Shown piece after piece: positions 8,426 through 16,799 of a DNA stretch of 64,000 bases. The notes beneath the pieces were generated by a model. That model saw only the letters and a program-made list of their open reading frames with translations, was not told the origin of the DNA and made no database searches. The stretch is from positions 24,794-88,793 of the forward strand of contig DAHZHT010000002.1 of the NCBI GenBank assembly GCA_027406905.1, read 5' to 3'. Position 1 is the first letter of the stretch, and every line of letters begins with the position of its first letter. A program made the position numbers and the translations under genes. This stretch comes from Elusimicrobiota bacterium. Its GTDB lineage: Bacteria > Elusimicrobiota > Elusimicrobia > UBA1565 > UBA9628.

Positions 8426-8728
8426 ATGGACAAGAAAAAGAACAAAGCGTTGTTAAGCGCCGCGGTCGCGGGGCTGATGGGAGCGGCGTTGATGGCGGTT
8501 CCGGCGGCGGCAAAAAAAGCGCCGAAGCTGGTTCACTGCTACGGCGTCAACAAATGCAAGGGGCACGCAAGTTGCGGCGGCACGGGGCATATGTGCGCCG
8601 GCAAAAACAGCTGCAAGGGGCAGGGGTGGCTCGCCATGCCCGCGAAATCCTGCGAGAACATAGAAGGCGGCTCGCTTAAACCCGTCAAAAAAATGAGCAT
8701 GCCGATGAAAAAGATGAGCGGACAATAG
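8426..8728 (+). CDS. bufA2: BufA2-type bufferin: ribosomally made periplasmic metallophore precursor
   Basis: A 100-residue secreted precursor. The N-terminal signal peptide (charged KKKNK, hydrophobic core, AVPAAA cleavage region) is followed by a Cys-rich core with six cysteines in the bufferin pattern: HCYGVNKCKG, a short loop, CAGKNSCKGQGW, and SCENIEGG. Bufferins are modified on Cys by an MNIO enzyme to make metal-binding heterocycles and are linked to copper stress; here the mercury and arsenic neighbours suggest a broader soft-metal role. It has a strong AAAGGAGG site and lies 6 bp before the MNIO gene. Confidence 0.88.
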   Translation: MDKKKNKALLSAAVAGLMGAALMAVPAAAKKAPKLVHCYGVNKCKGHASCGGTGHMCAGKNSCKGQGWLAMPAKSCENIEGGSLKPVKKMSMPMKKMSGQ

Positions 8729-8733
8729 ACCTA

Positions 8734-9633
8734 ATGAATCAGGATAGGATCAAAACCAAAGCCCAGGCATTCCGCGATAAAAAAATCGTTTGCGGCGTCG
8801 GAGTCGGCCTGCGCTCGGTTCATTACGATCATGTCCTGTCCCGACGCCCCGCCGTCCCTTGGTTTGAGGTGATTTCCGAAAACTATATGGGACTGCGGGG
8901 CGATCAAGGAGGAAGGCCGCTGGAAATTTTGGAAGAAGCGCGGCGAAATTATCCCATCGTTCTTCACGGGGTTTCGCTCAACATCGGTTCGGCCGACCCG
9001 CTTGATAAAAATTATTTAAACGCCTTAAAACGCCTGGCCAACCGCATCGACTCTCCCCATGTCACCGATCATCTTTGTTGGACCGGAGTTAAGGGCCAAA
9101 ACCTCCACGATCTATTGCCCTTGCCGTATACGGCGGAAGGCTTGAATTTAATTTCTTCTCGCGCCGCCCAGATTCAAGATATTTTGGGACGGCCCTTCGC
9201 CTTGGAAAACCCGTCCACCTATCTGGCGTTTCGCCATTCCCAGATGCCGGAATGGGAGTTTTTAGCCGAGACCGCTCGCCAAGCCGGCTGCGGCATTCTT
9301 TTAGACATTAACAATGTTTATGTCAGCGCGAAAAACCACGGTTTTGATCCCGTTGAATACCTGAGAAATATTCCCGCTGACAGGGTCATCCAAATGCATC
9401 TGGCTGGTTATTCTCATTGCGGCAATCTTTTGATTGACACCCACGATCATCCGGTGTCGGATCCCGTCTGGGAACTCTACGGCGAGGCCGTGCGCCTGTT
9501 TGGCGATGTCCCGACATTGATTGAGTGGGACGACAAAATTCCGCCGTTTGGCGTCCTTGAAAAAGAGGCCGCGCGCGCCGAAAAAATAAGGAGGAAAATT
9601 CTTGGCAAGCGAGATTGCGCCGCCCTGGTCTAA
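8734..9633 (+). CDS. bufB: BufB, MNIO family (DUF692) multinuclear iron oxidative enzyme
   Basis: A 299-residue TIM-barrel enzyme of the DUF692/MNIO family, which uses a di- or tri-iron centre to oxidise cysteines of a precursor peptide. Likely iron ligands are visible in order: VLHGVSLNIG, HVTDHLCW, LENPSTY, DINNVYVSAKNHG, HLAGYSH, DTHDHPV and IEWDDKIPP. The substrate is expected to be the adjacent BufA2 core. The end of this gene overlaps the bufC start by 32 bp. Full length; no key residue appears lost. Confidence 0.9.
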   Translation: MNQDRIKTKAQAFRDKKIVCGVGVGLRSVHYDHVLSRRPAVPWFEVISENYMGLRGDQGGRPLEILEEARRNYPIVLHGVSLNIGSADPLDKNYLNALKRLANRIDSPHVTDHLCWTGVKGQNLHDLLPLPYTAEGLNLISSRAAQIQDILGRPFALENPSTYLAFRHSQMPEWEFLAETARQAGCGILLDINNVYVSAKNHGFDPVEYLRNIPADRVIQMHLAGYSHCGNLLIDTHDHPVSDPVWELYGEAVRLFGDVPTLIEWDDKIPPFGVLEKEAARAEKIRRKILGKRDCAALV

Positions 9634-10435
9634 ACTCCAGGAAAGCCTGCAAAAGATTCTAACCGACTCTGGAGGAGTCAACAACGCTTTGTCGAATCCA
9701 TCGGTTCAATTTCTGCCTCATTTTCTCGCTGAAACCTCCACAGTTTCGGCGCGGGAACGCCTCGGCGTCTATTGCGACGCTTATTTCCTGCGCATACTCG
9801 AATCATTGGGTTCTGACTTCCCAACGCTTAAAGAGTTCTTAGGCGATAAAAATTTTCGCCATCTGATCGCGGATTATCTCAAGGACCACCCCTCCCGCTT
9901 TAAAAATATTTCCCTTATCGGCGAGCGCTTGCCGAAATTTGTATCCCGGCATCCTCTCAATAGAAAGTTTGGCTTCCTCTCCGATTTATCCCGATTGGAA
10001 TGGGAAGTTCTCTCGTGCCTTTATCGCGACAGGCTTTCCCCCTTAAACCTAGAGTCGCTGCGCCAAATTCCGGAAAAATCCTGGCCGAAGGCGAGATTTA
10101 TTTTTGACCCCAGCGTCCGATTTATTGAACTCGATTGGGATGTCGATCGTCTGTGGAATGAACGAATGCTGGCGAGAGCCAAAAAGAGAAGCCTCAAAAT
10201 TAAAAAAAGCGAGCGTTCTCTTTTGATTGTCCGCGATCATCAATGGGTCCAGGTTCGGGCTCTTGGGCTTGAGGAATCTACGGCCCTCAAGAGACTCCAC
10301 GGCGGCGCTTCTTTGGGAAATCTCTGCGATTTCCTCGAGAATTCCCGCAAGTTCCAGGTCAAGCCCGGAGACATCCAAGTCTGGATTCACGATTGGATTT
10401 CCTCGGGAGTTCTAAAGCGGTTAGTTTTTCCATAG
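9602..10435 (+). CDS. bufC: BufC, DUF2063-type partner of the MNIO enzyme
   Basis: A 277-residue protein with the DUF2063 (putative DNA-binding) N-terminal region, which in MNIO systems acts as the precursor-recognition partner of BufB; visible family segments include ERLGVYCDAYFLRILESLGSDFP-like N-terminal helices and RLEWEVL. The start is a TTG at 9602 preceded at ideal distance by AAGGAGG inside the end of bufB, implying coupled translation. No DoxX-like bufD follows. Part of this gene is duplicated as a damaged copy at about 20017-20160. Confidence 0.85.
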   Translation: MASEIAPPWSKLQESLQKILTDSGGVNNALSNPSVQFLPHFLAETSTVSARERLGVYCDAYFLRILESLGSDFPTLKEFLGDKNFRHLIADYLKDHPSRFKNISLIGERLPKFVSRHPLNRKFGFLSDLSRLEWEVLSCLYRDRLSPLNLESLRQIPEKSWPKARFIFDPSVRFIELDWDVDRLWNERMLARAKKRSLKIKKSERSLLIVRDHQWVQVRALGLEESTALKRLHGGASLGNLCDFLENSRKFQVKPGDIQVWIHDWISSGVLKRLVFP

Positions 10436-10535
10436 TCTCAACCCCTGCGCATGGACTTCGCCGCCAATTTCCCGCCCCAAGGCGCCAGAAACTATGGATG
10501 GATCAAGCGGAAAATTTTGCCGCGAAATGAGTAGT

Positions 10536-10997
10536 TCACAAAACCGACGCTTTCACGGCTTCCAGGAATTTTTCGTCGCTGACGGCGGAAAGGTGATGTT
10601 TGAAGGTAGCCCCGCCTTTTTTGTCCAAGATCAACACGTTGTACATGGGGCAGGCGCCGCCCGGATGAGCCAAGCCCAAGGTTTTTCCCAGCCAGTCCGC
10701 AGGGTCTAAGAGCAAAGGAAAATCAAAACGATGTTCCCTCAAAACCCGCTCCGGAGCGCTTTGGTCCGCGCCCAAGGTTGAAATCGCCAACACCTCGAGA
10801 TGTTCGCGGTTCGATTGATAAATATCCTGCAAAAAACCGATCCTTTCCTGACAAGTAGAACACAGATTGGTAAACCATAAGACGACGGATTTCTGAAGAA
10901 AATAAGAGGACAAGGTGTAAGGCCGCCCTTTTAAGTCGCGCAAGGTAAAGTCTGGAATGGCCTCTCCAAGTTTGACGCCTTGATAGGGATGAAGCAA
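10536..10997 (-). CDS. Redoxin/AhpC-TSA family protein with CxxC
   Basis: A 153-residue thioredoxin-fold protein resembling peroxiredoxins and TlpA-like proteins. It begins with IPDFTLRDLKGRPYTLSSY, then WFTNLCSTCQERI carrying a CxxC, and later AISTLGADQS and FPLLLDP typical of bacterioferritin-comigratory-type redoxins. No signal peptide is evident, so it is probably cytoplasmic. A TTG start at 10997 is used, with GAGG a few bases upstream. It is the third gene of the sigma/anti-sigma operon (37-bp gap), suggesting it belongs to the same stress response. Peroxidase versus disulfide reductase activity cannot be decided here. Confidence 0.78.
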   Translation of the reverse strand: MLHPYQGVKLGEAIPDFTLRDLKGRPYTLSSYFLQKSVVLWFTNLCSTCQERIGFLQDIYQSNREHLEVLAISTLGADQSAPERVLREHRFDFPLLLDPADWLGKTLGLAHPGGACPMYNVLILDKKGGATFKHHLSAVSDEKFLEAVKASVL

Positions 10998-11034
10998 AAA
11001 CCTCGCGCGAATAAAAGTTTTCCAAAAAGTTTTT

Positions 11035-11286
11035 TCATTTCGGTTTGAGATGTTCCAGAATACGGCGCTTGGCGGCTTTAACTACGCGCGGGTCAAGCTG
11101 GGGCCGAGCTATTTCTTCTACCGTTTTAGAAATCATCTCTAATTGCCGCGAAAAGCGCCGGCAATGCTCGCATAACATCAAATGCAGGCGCAAAAGCCCG
11201 CGCTGAAGCAAGGGCGCATTGAAAAGTTCTCCGACAAGAACTTTCTCGGACACCTCCCGACAAGACGGCATCAGGCGTTTAATCAT
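11035..11286 (-). CDS. Zinc-finger anti-sigma factor (zf-HC2)
   Basis: An 83-residue protein with a zf-HC2 core: an N-terminal SCREVSEK followed by LHLMLCEHCRRF, giving the Hx3Cx2C arrangement of ZAS-type anti-sigma factors. There is no membrane helix, so it would be a soluble sensor, possibly responding to thiol oxidation or direct metal displacement of zinc. It overlaps the sigma gene by 8 bp, the usual coupling for sigma/anti-sigma pairs. Given the neighbouring metal genes, soft-metal attack on the zinc site is an attractive trigger, but this is inference. Confidence 0.82.
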   Translation of the reverse strand: MIKRLMPSCREVSEKVLVGELFNAPLLQRGLLRLHLMLCEHCRRFSRQLEMISKTVEEIARPQLDPRVVKAAKRRILEHLKPK

Positions 11287-11869
11287 GTTTCCCGCTTTCC
11301 CATTTCTTTTCCAGGCACTCCCGCAACTTGATGCGGGCTCTGTAGAGAAGCACCCGTAAATTGGTATAGGAAACGCCCAAAATGTTACAGATATCCTCGG
11401 AAGACTCTCCCTCCGATTCCCGAAGGAAAAATGCCGTTTTTTGGCTTAAGGTCAAGCCCTCGGCGCATTGCGCGATCAATTCCTTGATCTCTCCGGTTAA
11501 GACGCTTTCCTCAGGGCCCAAGGGAGGGCGAGACCACAGGCCGCTCTCGTTAAAACGCTTTTCAAAGTCATCTTGAATTTTGTCAAGGCTTTCCTCGCGA
11601 TAGCTTTTTCGGCGGAAATCCGCGGCCTTATTATAAAGGATTCCGACAAGATAGGTCTTAATTTGGGATCGCCCTTCAAAGCGATCAAGCGCGCTTAAGA
11701 AGGCCGCGAAGGTTTCCTGTGCGAGTTCTTCAGCGTCGGCTTGGGAAAACCCCATGGCAAAACTCACGGCCAAAAGCGTCTGAGTATAGGAGTTGACCAA
11801 TTCCGCCATCGCGCCGTCCCGGCCCTCCTTGAGAGCCCGGATATCGTCTTTAGAGATATCGGTTGGCAT
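11279..11869 (-). CDS. ECF (sigma-70 family) RNA polymerase sigma factor
   Basis: A 196-residue ECF sigma factor. Region 2 is seen in ADAEELAQETFAAFLSALDRFEG and TYLVGILYNKAADFRRK; region 4 in LTLSQKTAFFLRESEGESSEDICNILGVSYTNLRVLLYRARIKLRE, a typical sigma-r4 helix-turn-helix. It is encoded with its anti-sigma factor and a redoxin, and diverges from the permease gene whose promoter carries the shared TGTAAC-N17-GACTTA element. I infer that this factor reads the three promoters at 8336, 11875 and 16795. Its own gene has no such element facing it, so autoregulation is not obvious. Confidence 0.93.
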   Translation of the reverse strand: MPTDISKDDIRALKEGRDGAMAELVNSYTQTLLAVSFAMGFSQADAEELAQETFAAFLSALDRFEGRSQIKTYLVGILYNKAADFRRKSYREESLDKIQDDFEKRFNESGLWSRPPLGPEESVLTGEIKELIAQCAEGLTLSQKTAFFLRESEGESSEDICNILGVSYTNLRVLLYRARIKLRECLEKKWESGKHD

Positions 11870-11874
11870 AGGGT

Positions 11875-11903
11875 TGTAACATTTTACAAATTTGTCCGAC
11901 TTA
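11875..11903 (+). promoter_or_regulatory. ECF-sigma-type promoter B, upstream of the pit/arsenosugar operon
   Basis: TGTAAC (11875-11880), 17 bp, GACTTA (11898-11903); identical core elements to promoter A. The predicted transcription start (~11910) falls on or just before the first usable start codons of the permease (GTG 11909, ATG 11915), so this message would be leaderless or nearly so. No Shine-Dalgarno is seen there, consistent with that. Confidence 0.75.
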
Positions 11904-11914
11904 CTTGTGTGACC

Positions 11915-12901
11915 ATGGACTTGACCACGCTTCTAGGAATAACTGGCGCGGCAGCTCTCGCTTTCGTCAACGGCGCCAACGATATATCAAAGTCCATCGC
12001 CACCTTGGTCGGAAGCGGTGAGTCAAGTTACAAGAGGGCCGTGATCCTTGTCGCCCTGAGTACTGCCGCGGGAGCGATCCTCGCTTCCGCCTGGGCCGTC
12101 AAGATGACTCTCCTTTTCACCAGAGGAATGCTGTCTCCGCGTATTAAAATCAACGAAATTTTCGCCTTAGCGGTTCTCGCCGGAGCCATTCTCTGGATTC
12201 TGATGGCGACGAAAATCGGACTTCCAGTCTCTACCACTCACGCCATCGTAGGCAGCGTCATTTTGACTGGCGTCTACGCCTTTGGCTTTCGCAACGTCTT
12301 CTGGTCAAGTCTAACGCGAAATGTGGTCCTGCCGCTCCTTGTTTCCCCCATCGCCGCTTTTGTCGCGGCCCGTTTGATCTTTCAGGGATTGTTTTGGCTC
12401 TGCCGCAAAAAATATTGTCTCAACTGTCACTGGGCGCATTGGATGAGCGCGATGTCAAGCGGCTTCGCGCGTGGGCTCAACGATACTCCAAAAATCGCCG
12501 CCTTCGGGTTTATCTTCTACTATATCCTCGACCCTCAAACTCATATCGCGCCAAAGTGGTTTTTTCTGATTCTAGCCACCGCAATGGCCTCGGGAGCAAT
12601 CGCCATGGGTCTACAGGTGACGAAAACACTCGCCGAGAAGATTACACAAATGGACCATCTGGAAGGTTTTGCCGCCAATCTCGCGACATCCATGTTGGTC
12701 ATCATAGGTGCAATCGCAGGTTGGCCTATGTCGACAACTCATGTCGCCAGCGGCGGCATCATGGGAATCGGCCTCCGCAACGGAGAAAAGACCATCGATT
12801 GGAAAACGGTGGGCGAGATATTAGCGGCATGGGTCATTACATTGCCAGTCTCCGGGATGATGGGCATGGCGGCTTATTGGGCTTTTAAAAAATTAAAATA
12901 A
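11915..12901 (+). CDS. pit: PiT-family inorganic phosphate (or arsenate-linked) permease
   Basis: A 328-residue integral membrane permease of the PiT family. Both family repeats are visible: LAFVNGANDISKSIATLVGS near the N-terminus with GLPVSTTHAIVGS, and GFARGLNDTPKIAAF with GWPMSTTHVASGGIMGIG in the second half. PiT proteins move phosphate (and arsenate by mimicry) coupled to cations. It is the first gene of an operon with the radical SAM-ArsM fusion (19-bp gap), and such permeases recur in arsenosugar clusters. The ATG 11915 is preferred, GTG 11909 is possible; both are at the predicted start of transcription. Confidence 0.9.
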   Translation: MDLTTLLGITGAAALAFVNGANDISKSIATLVGSGESSYKRAVILVALSTAAGAILASAWAVKMTLLFTRGMLSPRIKINEIFALAVLAGAILWILMATKIGLPVSTTHAIVGSVILTGVYAFGFRNVFWSSLTRNVVLPLLVSPIAAFVAARLIFQGLFWLCRKKYCLNCHWAHWMSAMSSGFARGLNDTPKIAAFGFIFYYILDPQTHIAPKWFFLILATAMASGAIAMGLQVTKTLAEKITQMDHLEGFAANLATSMLVIIGAIAGWPMSTTHVASGGIMGIGLRNGEKTIDWKTVGEILAAWVITLPVSGMMGMAAYWAFKKLK

Positions 12902-12920
12902 GGAATACAGGAGAAAATAC

Positions 12921-15446
12921 ATGGAAACACAACTCATTGAAATCAAAGCCGACACGGTTTTTTACAAGCCAGAGCTTCACTGCTGGCAAAAAGACGGGCT
13001 TTATTTCGCCCTTGACCCTGATTCTCCAAACTGGGTCTCGACCGATGAGCGAGGGAAAAATATTTTGGATCTTATCGATGGGAAAAATCCAGTCTCTGAA
13101 ATTTTAAGGCTTTACTCCCAAAAAACCGGCTTGGACTATGGAAAAACCTGGCGGGACATCCACTCTTTTTTGCGCGAAGCCGAAAGAAAAGAAATTATTT
13201 CCCCAAAGCCCTTCAATCGCCCCCCTTATGAAGGACGCGCACGACATTTAAAGATGGGAAAATTGAAAGAGTTTTGGATACATCTTCTTCAAACCTGCAA
13301 TCTGTCCTGTTCTCATTGCCTGGTTTCCTCCGACCCCCACGGCGAGAAAGGAGAGAGCAAAGACTTTTATTTAAAAGCGATTGACGAAGCTTTCGATCTC
13401 GGAGTCAGGCGCTTCTATTTCACGGGAGGAGAACCCTTTATTTATGATGGGATATTCGATCTCATCAGCCACATCGTTGAAGCAAAGAAGGCGGAACTCA
13501 TTGTCCTAACCAACGCGACCCTGCTTCAGGGAGAAAGACTGCGGAAAATCGAGAAATTTGAACCTAATCTTCTTAAATTCCAGGTCAGCCTGGATGGGAC
13601 GACTTCGGAAATCAACGACCCCATTCGCGGCGCGGGCGTATTCAAAAAAGCCTCGAAGGGACTTCTCAACTTAAGCCGCCTGGGATTTGAAGCCTCTTTA
13701 ACTGCAGTTGTCACCAAATCCAATATCGAAGACCTTAAAAATTTACCAAAAATCGCCAAGGAGCTGGGGGCAAAATCCGTCCATCTCATGTGGCTCCACA
13801 AACGCGGCCGCATTCTCAACTCGGACGAAAACGGAAATCCGCCATCGAATACAGAACTCCTCGATCTCACACGACACGTAAGAAGCGCGGCCAAAGAATA
13901 CGGGATTGTCTTTGACAACTTTGAGTCTATTTTAAGCCGCATCAACGGCAAGGCGGGGGTTAAATACGATTTGGGAAATCTCTGCTGGGAAAGTTTGTGC
14001 CTCTATCGGGACGGCGGCGTCTACCCATCGGCCGCGACAGCGGGAATTTCCACCCTGGAGTTAGGAAACGCGAAATCATCCCGGCTTGCCACACTGTGGG
14101 AAAAAAGTTCCGTGGCCCAATTATTCCGCGAAACAAGCGTCATTCAAAAAAGATCTCTTTTAAATCATCCTTTCCGCTTTTTAAGCGGCGGCGGAGACAT
14201 GGAGCACTCATACTTTTTCAGTTCCAATGGAACGGAAGGCTCGATTTTAGCGGATGACCCTTATCATGAGCTCTACGTTGATATGATTAAAGACGCGATA
14301 GCGGAGCTTGCCCTGCGCGCCCAAAAATCCCAGAACATGAAGTCGGGATTTAATCCCCCCACCATTTATCACGCAATGGGAGACGGCGGAATTTCCTGCA
14401 GCGAGGACGCCCAAGATTGGCTCATCGGACATGAAGTAAAACCAACGCGATTTCTCCACACCAATTGCGTTCTTTCCTTCGATGTGGAAAAACCTTACCG
14501 CATCGTCCAAAAATTTTATGGACAAGCGGCCACTGAACCGCAAAAAGAGCTCTGTTGCCCGGTCAAATACGACGAAGCCGAGGTCGGCCATATTCCCAAA
14601 GATGTCTTGGATCGCTTCTATGGCTGCGGTTCTCCTATCTCTGAGGCGCAAATCACCCCGGGAGAAACGATCCTCGACCTCGGTTCAGGAGCCGGCATAG
14701 ACTGCTTTATCGCCGCTAAAAAAACCGGCCCCAAGGGACGAGTGATTGGAGTCGACATGACCAGCGAAATGCTGGCCGTCGCCCGCAGATGCCAAAAAGA
14801 CGTCGCCTCAGCCTTGGGTTATGATGTCGTCGATTTCAAGGAAGGATTTCTTGAAAAAATTCCCACAAAAGATAAAAGAGTGGATATTGTGACATCCAAC
14901 TGCGTCATCAATCTCTCGCCGGATAAAGCAAAGGTCTTTTCGGAAATTTGGCGCATCTTGAAAGACAACGGGCGGATGGTCGTCGCCGATATCGTATCTG
15001 AAAATCCCGTGCCCCTCAACCTCCAAGCGCACAAAGACCTATGGGGAGAATGCATCTCGGGTTCTCTGTCCGAGGCGGAGTTTCTAGCGGGACTTGAACG
15101 AGCGGGATTTTATGGAATTCGCGTCCTAAAAAAAACCTTTTGGAAGGAAGTGGAAGGCTATCCCTTCTATTCGATTACCGTCAGAGGTTTTAAATACGAA
15201 AAGAAATCCGCCTGTTCTTTTATCGGCCAAAAGGCTGTCTATTGGGGCCCGTATAAGGCGGTCATCGACGAAGAAGGGCATCTTTTCCCTCGCGGAGAAT
15301 TAGTGGAGGTCTGCACCGACACGGCATCCAAGCTCGCGGCGCCGCCTTATGCCGGAGATTTTAGCGTCATCAAATCTAGCGAATCCCTTGAAAAACCGCC
15401 CATTCCCGAAGGCGCTTGTTGCAGCCCGGAAAAAGCTTGCTGCTAA
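12921..15446 (+). CDS. Fusion of PqqD-like/radical SAM enzyme and ArsM-type arsenite methyltransferase
   Basis: An 841-residue two-enzyme polypeptide. Residues ~20-100 look like a PqqD-type recognition domain (STDERGKNILDLIDG). Residues ~120-330 are radical SAM, with the 4Fe-4S motif CNLSCSHC at Cys126/130/133 and TGGEPF. A SPASM-like Cys region follows (NLCWESLC). From ~500 it is an ArsM-type methyltransferase: ELCCPV near 545, SAM motif DLGSGAGID near 588, SNCVINLS (Cys ~661) and GECISG (Cys ~711). These three Cys positions match the As(III) ligands of ArsM, the last two with the same 50-residue spacing. The C-terminus adds paired cysteines (GACCSPEKACC). Joining arsenite methylation to radical chemistry suggests consecutive steps of arsenosugar or related organoarsenical synthesis. 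Confidence 0.88.
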   Translation: METQLIEIKADTVFYKPELHCWQKDGLYFALDPDSPNWVSTDERGKNILDLIDGKNPVSEILRLYSQKTGLDYGKTWRDIHSFLREAERKEIISPKPFNRPPYEGRARHLKMGKLKEFWIHLLQTCNLSCSHCLVSSDPHGEKGESKDFYLKAIDEAFDLGVRRFYFTGGEPFIYDGIFDLISHIVEAKKAELIVLTNATLLQGERLRKIEKFEPNLLKFQVSLDGTTSEINDPIRGAGVFKKASKGLLNLSRLGFEASLTAVVTKSNIEDLKNLPKIAKELGAKSVHLMWLHKRGRILNSDENGNPPSNTELLDLTRHVRSAAKEYGIVFDNFESILSRINGKAGVKYDLGNLCWESLCLYRDGGVYPSAATAGISTLELGNAKSSRLATLWEKSSVAQLFRETSVIQKRSLLNHPFRFLSGGGDMEHSYFFSSNGTEGSILADDPYHELYVDMIKDAIAELALRAQKSQNMKSGFNPPTIYHAMGDGGISCSEDAQDWLIGHEVKPTRFLHTNCVLSFDVEKPYRIVQKFYGQAATEPQKELCCPVKYDEAEVGHIPKDVLDRFYGCGSPISEAQITPGETILDLGSGAGIDCFIAAKKTGPKGRVIGVDMTSEMLAVARRCQKDVASALGYDVVDFKEGFLEKIPTKDKRVDIVTSNCVINLSPDKAKVFSEIWRILKDNGRMVVADIVSENPVPLNLQAHKDLWGECISGSLSEAEFLAGLERAGFYGIRVLKKTFWKEVEGYPFYSITVRGFKYEKKSACSFIGQKAVYWGPYKAVIDEEGHLFPRGELVEVCTDTASKLAAPPYAGDFSVIKSSESLEKPPIPEGACCSPEKACC

Positions 15447-15455
15447 TGCCCCAAC

Positions 15456-16139
15456 ATGAAATTTTCCATCGTCATTCCGACCTTCAACGAAGAAAAGTCC
15501 ATTACAAAGACTCTTTCTCTATTGAGGAGTCAGGCCCAGGAAAGCGAATTAGAAATAATCGTAGTCGATGCGCATAGTTCTGACAGAACGGTGGAGCTTG
15601 CTGAGAAACTCGCGGATCAAACGATTTTCTCGCCTCCGGGCCGCGCCATTCAAATGCACAAAGGAGCCCTCGCCGCTTCGGGAGAATTACTCGTTTTTCT
15701 CCATGCCGACACGCGCCTGCCGGCGTCTTGGGTCCACGCCGCCTTAAAGGCTTTCGCTGTTCTTCCAAGGCCTGCGGCCTTGGCGTTTCGACTTCGCTTT
15801 GACAGAGACGAGTTTGTTTACCGCTTTATCGCCCAGGCCTCTTATTGGAGAAGTCTATTGACCGGAGTCCCCCTCGGCGATCAAGCCCTCATCATTTCAA
15901 AGGAATTGTATTTTCGAAGCGGAGGGTTTCCGCCAGTCCCCATCTTCGAGGAATATTTTTTGATAAAAAATCTCAAGAGCCTGGGAAGAGTTCAAATTCT
16001 GGAAGATTCGGTCACGACATCCTCGCGGAGATACGAGAAAAATGGCCCGCTTTCCAACGCGTTGAAAAATTCCTGGATCACTTTTTTGTTTTACCTTGGG
16101 ATTTCGCCTTCCGTTTTGGCGCGGATGTATAAGCCCTAA
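15456..16139 (+). CDS. Family 2 glycosyltransferase, arsenosugar-cluster type (TIGR04283-like)
   Basis: A 227-residue GT-A glycosyltransferase. The start FSIVIPTFNEEKSI, the VVDAHSSDRTVELAE segment and the metal-binding FLHADTRLP identify family 2; GDQALIISKELYFRSGGFPPVPIFEE is typical of the small GT family (TIGR04283) that travels with arsenosugar genes. It lies 9 bp after the radical SAM-ArsM fusion and is directly abutted by the next gene. The sugar donor is unknown. Confidence 0.85.
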   Translation: MKFSIVIPTFNEEKSITKTLSLLRSQAQESELEIIVVDAHSSDRTVELAEKLADQTIFSPPGRAIQMHKGALAASGELLVFLHADTRLPASWVHAALKAFAVLPRPAALAFRLRFDRDEFVYRFIAQASYWRSLLTGVPLGDQALIISKELYFRSGGFPPVPIFEEYFLIKNLKSLGRVQILEDSVTTSSRRYEKNGPLSNALKNSWITFLFYLGISPSVLARMYKP

Positions 16140-16799
16140 ATGAACGCCCTCATTGTTTTCGTTAAGGATCCAATCCCGGGCAAGGTCAAGACGCGGCTTT
16201 GCCCTCCGTTCTCATATGATCAGGCCGCAAGCCTTTACAAATCTTTCGCCGAAGACGTCCTCGAATCGGCTCTCCAAGTGAGAAATGCGAACATTTTCGC
16301 CGCTTACGCCGGCGAAAAATCTCCGCCCAGTTTATTAGAGAAGCGCCCAAAAATTAGCTCGTTTAGACAGGTGGGCCCCGATCTCGGATTCAAACTCATT
16401 AACGCCTTTAAAACCGCGTTTGCCGAAAAAAACTCAAAGGCTGTCATTATCGGATCGGACGCCCCGCAGATCTCCCCGCGAATTGCCGAAGAGGCCTTTG
16501 AGGCGCTTGAGATTGCCGACATGGTTTTAGGGCCAGCCGAGGACGGCGGATATTATCTTATCGCGCTCAAAAGAACCATCCCTGAACTGTTCTTTGAAAT
16601 TCCCTGGTCCACAGAAAAAGTTTTGAGCGAAACTCTGTCTCGCGCCCAAAACCTCGGCCTCAAAATCAAACTCTTGCCGACGCTCTTTGACATAGACAAT
16701 TATGACAATCTCCAAAAACTAATCAAGACTCTTGAGTCTCTGCCGAAAACCAGCTGCCCCGCCACCCGAAAAGCCCTGGCGGAATTTTCCCACCTGTAA
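16140..16799 (+). CDS. TIGR04282-like glycosyltransferase/nucleotidyl-type protein of the arsenosugar cluster
   Basis: A 219-residue GT-A-fold protein: N-terminal VFVKDPIPGKVKTRL is the nucleotide-binding signature of the TIGR04282/DUF2064 family, followed by IIGSDAPQISP and VLGPAEDGGYYLIAL, the conserved metal and acceptor region. These proteins recur with the preceding GT type and with radical SAM arsenosugar enzymes. The start codon follows the previous stop immediately (TAAATG), so translation is coupled. It ends just before promoter C, making it the last gene of the operon read from promoter B. Confidence 0.85.
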   Translation: MNALIVFVKDPIPGKVKTRLCPPFSYDQAASLYKSFAEDVLESALQVRNANIFAAYAGEKSPPSLLEKRPKISSFRQVGPDLGFKLINAFKTAFAEKNSKAVIIGSDAPQISPRIAEEAFEALEIADMVLGPAEDGGYYLIALKRTIPELFFEIPWSTEKVLSETLSRAQNLGLKIKLLPTLFDIDNYDNLQKLIKTLESLPKTSCPATRKALAEFSHL

